Shown: positions 16,634-19,778 of the stretch, piece by piece
Numbering within the stretch: the first letter of the stretch is position 1
How the letters are laid out: the number at the start of each line of letters is the position of its first letter
NCBI GenBank assembly: GCA_045612305.1
Contig: JAZKYU010000045.1
Span: 1-19,778, forward strand
Length of the DNA stretch: 19,778 nucleotides
Direction: 5' to 3'
DNA from: HGM04593 sp045612305
Lineage (GTDB): Bacteria; Bacteroidota; Bacteroidia; Bacteroidales; Bacteroidaceae
Translations under genes and position numbers: made by a program
The notes under the pieces: generated by a model
What the model was told of the DNA's origin: nothing
What the model saw: only the letters and a program-made list of their open reading frames with translations
The model's database searches: none

Positions 16634-17140
16634 CTAAACAAGTGTGTTCCAAACAGTTATTCTGTATTTGCCGTAAAGCTCACCACGGCCTTGGCGATAT
16701 TCGCACTCAAACTCGCCTTCAACCACAACTTCATCGCCACATCTCTCTATCGATTTTACTATATGCTTGCTGCGTTGGCCATCAATGTGCTCTCTGTCTT
16801 CGCCGTGAATAGTTATATCAAGGTCTAGGTTTGCAGGCTCTCCCGCGGGGTTTATTCTGTATACTTTGTCAATGTCAGATGAAGCAAGCTTGCCGAGGTC
16901 GGAATATGTGGTGAGCATAAAATCGACACCTTCAACTTCGTCACTTTGTATAAAATTATATTCTCCGTTTCCCGATATAATTATCGACTCTAAAATAGTT
17001 GTGGTGGTTTCCCCGTCGATAGTAATTTCAAAATAATCATCACCTGTTTAGCCCTCACCGCTGTTGCTACTGCAAGCCACCAGGCCAAATGCCGCAGTTG
17101 CGAACAAAAACATTACTAAAATTTTATCTGCTGTTTTCAT
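16634..17140 (-). pseudogene. Small lipoprotein gene interrupted by an in-frame TAA
   Basis: The frame starts at ATG 17140 and encodes a textbook lipoprotein signal: a hydrophobic stretch and lipobox LVAC with Cys23. At codon 31 (17048-17050) a TAA stops it. The same frame then stays open for 137 more codons to the stop at 16634, encoding a soluble, mostly polar beta-rich domain (TGDDYFEITIDGET, later DLDITIHGEDREHIDG and VVVEGEFECEYRQGRGELYGKY). No frameshift is needed. The GEG*TGDD context fits one substitution from a Glu, Gln or Lys codon. The downstream part could only start again at ATG 16918 and would lack a signal. I do not recognise the family. The break could be a real pseudogene, a strain polymorphism or a sequencing error. 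Confidence 0.75.
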
Positions 17141-17223
17141 ATTATTTGTAGTTAAGTTATGAGTTTTTCTTATAAAATATCAAACAAGTTCATAGAGGAT
17201 GTGGAGCGTTTTTACTGACACCG

Positions 17224-17541
17224 TTACTCAAGTCTTGCATTGTCTATCTCGTCGGCGTGAGCTGATAGACGCTTGGCTATGTCGCGTAAAGCTTCGGCAA
17301 GTTCATGGTATTCATTGTCCTTGAAGGCCATTTTCTTGTTCCTTACAGTGCAACTGTGTATGCGTTGAGAAAGCCACCCCGAAGACTTTTCAAAATACTG
17401 TGTGGCAAGCGCAGACTTGTTGATTAAACCCTCTAGTTCTGTAAACGTGTTCCACGCCGCACCGCTCTTCTGGGCAATTATTTCTGCGCGAGTAGTGTTG
17501 TACTTTTCTAATTGTATTATATTCCTCTTGCCTAAATACAT
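17224..17541 (-). CDS. Small DUF5053-like protein of unknown function
   Basis: A protein of about 105 residues if translation starts at ATG 17541. A longer frame to 17613 adds a hydrophobic, less plausible N-terminus (MISFIADIMILLYV) that could be a membrane segment. The pattern YFEKSSGWLSQRIHSC followed by FKDNEYHELAEALRDIAKRL resembles the Bacteroidetes family DUF5053: an aromatic-Ser-Trp-x-x-Gln-Arg helix and then a helix that counts off leucines and alanines. The rest is predicted helical. The function is unknown; the helix-loop-helix feel suggests nucleic-acid or protein binding, but this is speculation. It lies between the broken lipoprotein gene (83 bases downstream) and the HNH gene, on the same strand as both. 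Confidence 0.6.
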   Translation of the reverse strand: MYLGKRNIIQLEKYNTTRAEIIAQKSGAAWNTFTELEGLINKSALATQYFEKSSGWLSQRIHSCTVRNKKMAFKDNEYHELAEALRDIAKRLSAHADEIDNARLE

Positions 17542-17637
17542 AGTTTCTGATTTTAAATGAATGACGACATAAACGTATAATAAAATCATTATATCTGCAA
17601 TAAACGATATCATTTAAATGCAAGTAGGTAACAAACT

Positions 17638-17656
17638 CTGTGTATAATATTCACAG
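17638..17656. promoter_or_regulatory. Imperfect 19-bp palindrome upstream of the DUF5053-like gene
   Basis: CTGTGTATAATATTCACAG is symmetric at eight of nine pairs around 17647. It sits about 97 bases before the ATG at 17541, or about 25 before the alternative start. It may be an operator; no regulator can be assigned. Confidence 0.3.
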
Positions 17657-17674
17657 CTATGTTTCAAAATAAGA

Positions 17675-17721
17675 ATGTATCAAAGTAATCAATAAATAGA
17701 CTACCTTGATACATCCTTTTT
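17675..17721. terminator. Hairpin terminator downstream of the HNH gene
   Basis: ATGTATCAA (17675-17683) pairs with TTGATACAT (17706-17714). After one mismatch, GTA (17685-17687) pairs with TAC (17702-17704) around a 14-base loop. A T-run follows on the plus strand (17717-17721), and the minus-strand side is T-rich. It lies 76 bases beyond the HNH stop. Its GATACATC/TTTTT side matches the terminator at 16596-16629. Confidence 0.6.
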
Positions 17722-17796
17722 GTGTTATTCTAATCTGAAAGATATTATTTATCAATTTGTATATGATTGTTTGTAATATTTATTTTTTTGCCATTT

Positions 17797-18561
17797 TCAT
17801 ATACATTCATCTATTGTAATAACACCAAATGTCTTTTTGGCGTGACAATTTGGACATAACACTAGTAGATTGTTTATATTTTCTCCTCCACCTTTAGACT
17901 TTTCTATAATATGGTCAACTTCTATTATCCATCTTTTTTGTCCATTAGGGTTTATATAATGTTGGGAGAAACCGCATATTTGACAAGTGTGATTTTCTAA
18001 AATAGCAATTCTCTCTTTTTGAATTCTACTCTCATTTCTAAATTTAACATCTTTTGTTTTGTATTTATATTGTTCCTCAAAATCAACAAATTTTTTAGCA
18101 TCTTTGAAAATTTTTTCAATATTTTGATGTTCTAATAAATCTTTATAAGAGTCATCTGCTTCATCAAATTTATAAGGTCTAAAATATTTGTTAATGTCTA
18201 TATCGTCTTGGCTTGAATGATGTAAATATAACTTATTGTTTATCTCTCTTATTCTTATATAGTATCTATTCCCTTTTGAATATACCTTATAATCTGCATA
18301 TTTAGCATAATGTAGTAATATTTCCATAGGTAAAATAAGAATTCCTTTATTTGAAATTGTAAAAGAAACCTTGTTTATCCCATCATTTTGCAAGTTGTAA
18401 ATGTATACGCCGTACCAATACCAGCAACCATCATATTCTCTTGAATGTGCAAAGCATATTTTCTCTCCATTTTCGGTTTTATATACACCGTTGTCTATTT
18501 TTATAGCAGGTTCTTCTCCTTTAGGAAATAAACTGCAAACTTGATTAAAATCTAAATACAT
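17797..18561 (-). CDS. HNH endonuclease
   Basis: A 254-residue protein with a C-terminal HNH nuclease module (about 180-250): zinc-knuckle pair Cys193/Cys196 in HTCQICGF, the catalytic segment VDHIIEKSKGGGENINNLL (His217 as likely general base, Asn in the helix), and the second pair LCPNCHAKK (Cys236, Cys239, His240). Residues 1-170 are not recognised. They are rich in Tyr, Lys and Asn, with alternating beta-like strands (KNGVYK-type turns, RYYIRIREINNKLYLHH), and could be a target-recognition domain. The gene is very AT-rich: 18001-18060 holds only 14 G or C, against 32 of 60 in 11941-12000. It lies 88 bases after the XRE gene on the same strand. Possible roles: restriction enzyme, anti-phage nuclease or homing-type nuclease. 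No methylase is visible. Confidence 0.85.
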   Translation of the reverse strand: MYLDFNQVCSLFPKGEEPAIKIDNGVYKTENGEKICFAHSREYDGCWYWYGVYIYNLQNDGINKVSFTISNKGILILPMEILLHYAKYADYKVYSKGNRYYIRIREINNKLYLHHSSQDDIDINKYFRPYKFDEADDSYKDLLEHQNIEKIFKDAKKFVDFEEQYKYKTKDVKFRNESRIQKERIAILENHTCQICGFSQHYINPNGQKRWIIEVDHIIEKSKGGGENINNLLVLCPNCHAKKTFGVITIDECI

Positions 18562-18602
18562 ATTTGTGCTTGTTTGGTATTATTTCAGCAAATTTCGCCT
18601 TG

Positions 18603-18640
18603 TTAGCAAACTTGCTAATTTTGATAAAGTAAATTATCAA
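18603..18640. promoter_or_regulatory. Two adjacent inverted repeats between xre and HNH genes
   Basis: TTAGCAA (18603-18609) and TTGCTAA (18612-18618) form a palindrome with a 2-base centre. TTGATAA (18621-18627) and TTATCAA (18634-18640) form a second with a 6-base centre. Neither is followed by a T-run on the minus strand, so they look more like operators than a terminator. The neighbouring XRE protein is the natural candidate to bind here. Confidence 0.4.
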
Positions 18641-18649
18641 TTTTATTAA

Positions 18650-18934
18650 CTATTTAAGCAAGTTCTCTAATTCACTCCTACAGTTGAATTGATATATCTT
18701 ACCTCTTATCTTAATAAATCCCTCTACAGCCTCATCGCCCATTGGTTCAAACAGTGATTTTACGCTAACACCCAAAGCAACTGCCATCTTTTCTATGGTA
18801 TCAAGTCGAGCGTTGCCATACATCGTTCGTGTTAGACTTGAAGCATCTATATCCATATCACTTGCAAGGTCTTTCAGTTGCTTGCCTTGTTGCTTGCAGA
18901 GGCGTTTTACATTTTCTGCCAATATTTTCTCCAT
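18650..18934 (-). CDS. XRE-family helix-turn-helix regulator
   Basis: A 94-residue Cro/CI-type DNA-binding protein, taking ATG 18934 as start; an in-frame start at 18982 would run through the promoter box. The HTH (about 4-62) has the typical order: LAENVKRLCKQQGKQLKDLASDMDI as helices 1-2, DASSLTRTMYGNARLDT as the recognition region, and IEKMAVALGVSVKSLF as helices 4-5. A short C-terminal tail (GFIKIRGKIYQFNCRSELENLL) is a pattern I associate with Bacteroidetes members of this class. It is upstream of and co-directional with the HNH nuclease and divergent from the recombinase. Repeats in both flanking spaces suggest it represses itself and its neighbours, as control proteins of restriction systems or phage repressors do; this is inference. 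Confidence 0.85.
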   Translation of the reverse strand: MEKILAENVKRLCKQQGKQLKDLASDMDIDASSLTRTMYGNARLDTIEKMAVALGVSVKSLFEPMGDEAVEGFIKIRGKIYQFNCRSELENLLK

Positions 18935-18952
18935 ATATATAATGTTTGGGTG

Positions 18953-18982
18953 CAAAAATAGCGAAATTGTTGTAAAAAGCAA
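18953..18982 (-). promoter_or_regulatory. Promoter of the xre gene
   Basis: On the minus strand a TTG (18980-18982) is followed by 19 bases and TATTTTTG (18953-18960), an exact TAnnTTTG box, about 19 bases before the ATG at 18934. The -33 TTG overlaps the left arm of the AAAAGCAAT inverted repeat (18975-18983), consistent with autoregulation. Confidence 0.55.
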
Positions 18983-19063
18983 TAATATTTTAAAATAATT
19001 GCTTTTGTGTTAATTTAAATTTGTTTTTTAATTTTCTTAAATGTATTATTGCGTTGCAATAAT
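18975..19063. repeat. Repeated GCAATAAT motifs in the xre/recombinase divergent region
   Basis: GCAATAAT occurs at 18979-18986 and 19056-19063, and its inverse ATTATTGC at 19045-19052. The 19045-19063 pair is a perfect 8-bp inverted repeat around GTT. AAAAGCAAT (18975-18983) also pairs with ATTGCTTTT (18998-19006). The arrangement fits operator sites for the XRE protein or binding sites of the serine recombinase. A possible recombinase -7 box (TAAATTTG) is at 19016-19023. Confidence 0.5.
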
Positions 19064-19094
19064 TGATATATAAAACAAATAAAGAGGTAAAACG

Positions 19095-19718
19095 ATGAAA
19101 ACAGTAATTTTTGCAAGAGTTTCGACAAATATACAAGAGTACGACAGACAAGTAAACGAACTGACTACACTTGCCAATAGTAAGGGTTGGAGCGTTGAGG
19201 CTGTGTTTGCAGAGAAGATTTCAGGAGCGAAAGCCAACAAGGAGCGTGCCGAATTGCTGAATATGGTTGCTTATGTTGAGGCAAACGCTATCGACAAGGT
19301 GCTTGTAACAGAACTCTCTCGCTTGGGTCGTGATACCTTGCAAGTGCTTGAGGTTATCGAAATGCTGAATAGCAAGGGCATAAGCCTCTATATTCAGAAC
19401 TATAACATCGAAACGCTGACAGCAGATGGTAAGGTAAACCCAATGAGCCAATTCCTAATTACCATACTCGCAGAGGTGGCAAGAATGGAGCGCAAAACCA
19501 TTCGTGAGCGTGTTGCAAGTGGTTACGCCAACTATCGCAATAATGGTGGCAAAGTTGGTCGTAAAGAGGGTTATCGCAAAAGCGATGAGGCTATGCGTGA
19601 GGAATACAGTGAGGTGTTCAAGTTGCTGAAAAAGGGTATCAGCCTCCGAAACATCAGCAAGATTACGAATGTGAGTGTAAATACAATAAGAAAGTGTAAA
19701 GAGTGTGCAAGTGTATGA
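19095..19718 (+). CDS. Serine recombinase (resolvase/invertase family)
   Basis: A 207-residue site-specific recombinase of the small serine family. The catalytic Ser10 is in FARVSTNIQEYDRQ with Arg8 beside it. Arg76 and Arg79 lie in the hallmark ELSRLGRD. FLITILAEVARMERKTIRERVASG is the long dimerisation E-helix. A C-terminal helix-turn-helix (about 178-201, GISLRNISKITNVSVNTIRKC) binds DNA. The length matches resolvases and invertases, not the large phage integrases. A strong Shine-Dalgarno-like AAAGAGG (19081-19087) precedes the ATG by seven bases, unusual in Bacteroidetes chromosomes, which fits a mobile-element gene. Divergent from xre. Its target (inversion, resolution or transposon cointegrate) cannot be seen in the window; the 60 bases after it hold nothing recognisable. 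Confidence 0.93.
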   Translation: MKTVIFARVSTNIQEYDRQVNELTTLANSKGWSVEAVFAEKISGAKANKERAELLNMVAYVEANAIDKVLVTELSRLGRDTLQVLEVIEMLNSKGISLYIQNYNIETLTADGKVNPMSQFLITILAEVARMERKTIRERVASGYANYRNNGGKVGRKEGYRKSDEAMREEYSEVFKLLKKGISLRNISKITNVSVNTIRKCKECASV

Positions 19719-19778
19719 GAGGATAGGACAAGAGCAAACCCATCGCTTGAGGTAAGTAGATTGTTGGCAAATCGAAAG

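Noticed and set aside
16510..16828. Two plus-strand frames after the kinase-like gene
   Set aside because: They run through the terminator palindrome and antisense to the lipoprotein frame, with no family resemblance.
17797..18934. Calling xre plus HNH a restriction-modification system
   Set aside because: No methyltransferase is visible, so only the possibility is noted.

Overview
The window looks like chromosomal DNA from a member of the order Bacteroidales. The evidence is a tandem pair of OmpA-type porins, a PorE-like four-domain OmpA lipoprotein, a two-subunit methylmalonyl-CoA mutase, a secreted endonuclease I ending in dockerin-type repeats, and several copies of the Bacteroidetes -7 promoter box TAnnTTTG. 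I cannot name a genus. I see no tRNA, rRNA or CRISPR array.

Region by region. (1) 1-410 has no convincing gene. It is hairpin-rich and has open frames on both strands, one of which runs off the left edge. (2) 463-3955, minus strand: two OmpA-family outer-membrane proteins in tandem, preceded by a glucosaminidase/LysM lipoprotein. All three are envelope and peptidoglycan functions. (3) 4112-5651, plus strand: a tight cluster of cytidine deaminase, low-molecular-weight tyrosine phosphatase and RuvC, divergent from the glucosaminidase through overlapping promoters. (4) 5684-13521, minus strand: an apparent operon of mutA, mutB, a topoisomerase III and the PorE-like lipoprotein. It ends at a bidirectional terminator shared with ruvC. 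(5) 13722-16576, plus strand: a secreted endonuclease I followed after 20 bases by a WaaP/Kdo-kinase-like protein. (6) 16634-17541, minus strand: a small lipoprotein gene broken by an in-frame TAA, and a small DUF5053-like protein. (7) From about 17600 to the end the DNA is AT-rich and accessory in character: an HNH endonuclease, an XRE regulator, and a divergent serine recombinase with an unusually clear Shine-Dalgarno sequence. Its intergenic spaces hold many inverted repeats.

Regions 2-5 look like ordinary core chromosome. MutA and MutB interconvert succinyl-CoA and methylmalonyl-CoA for propionate metabolism. The OmpA proteins, the PorE-like protein and the glucosaminidase act on or bind the cell wall. 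RuvC and TopB act on DNA junctions. The right end is the most likely place for something new. The XRE, HNH and recombinase cluster, with its repeated GCAATAAT motif and palindromes, could be the edge of a mobile or defence island, but the window stops before a partner methylase, integrase target or element end can be seen. I found no clear evidence for an entirely new system.
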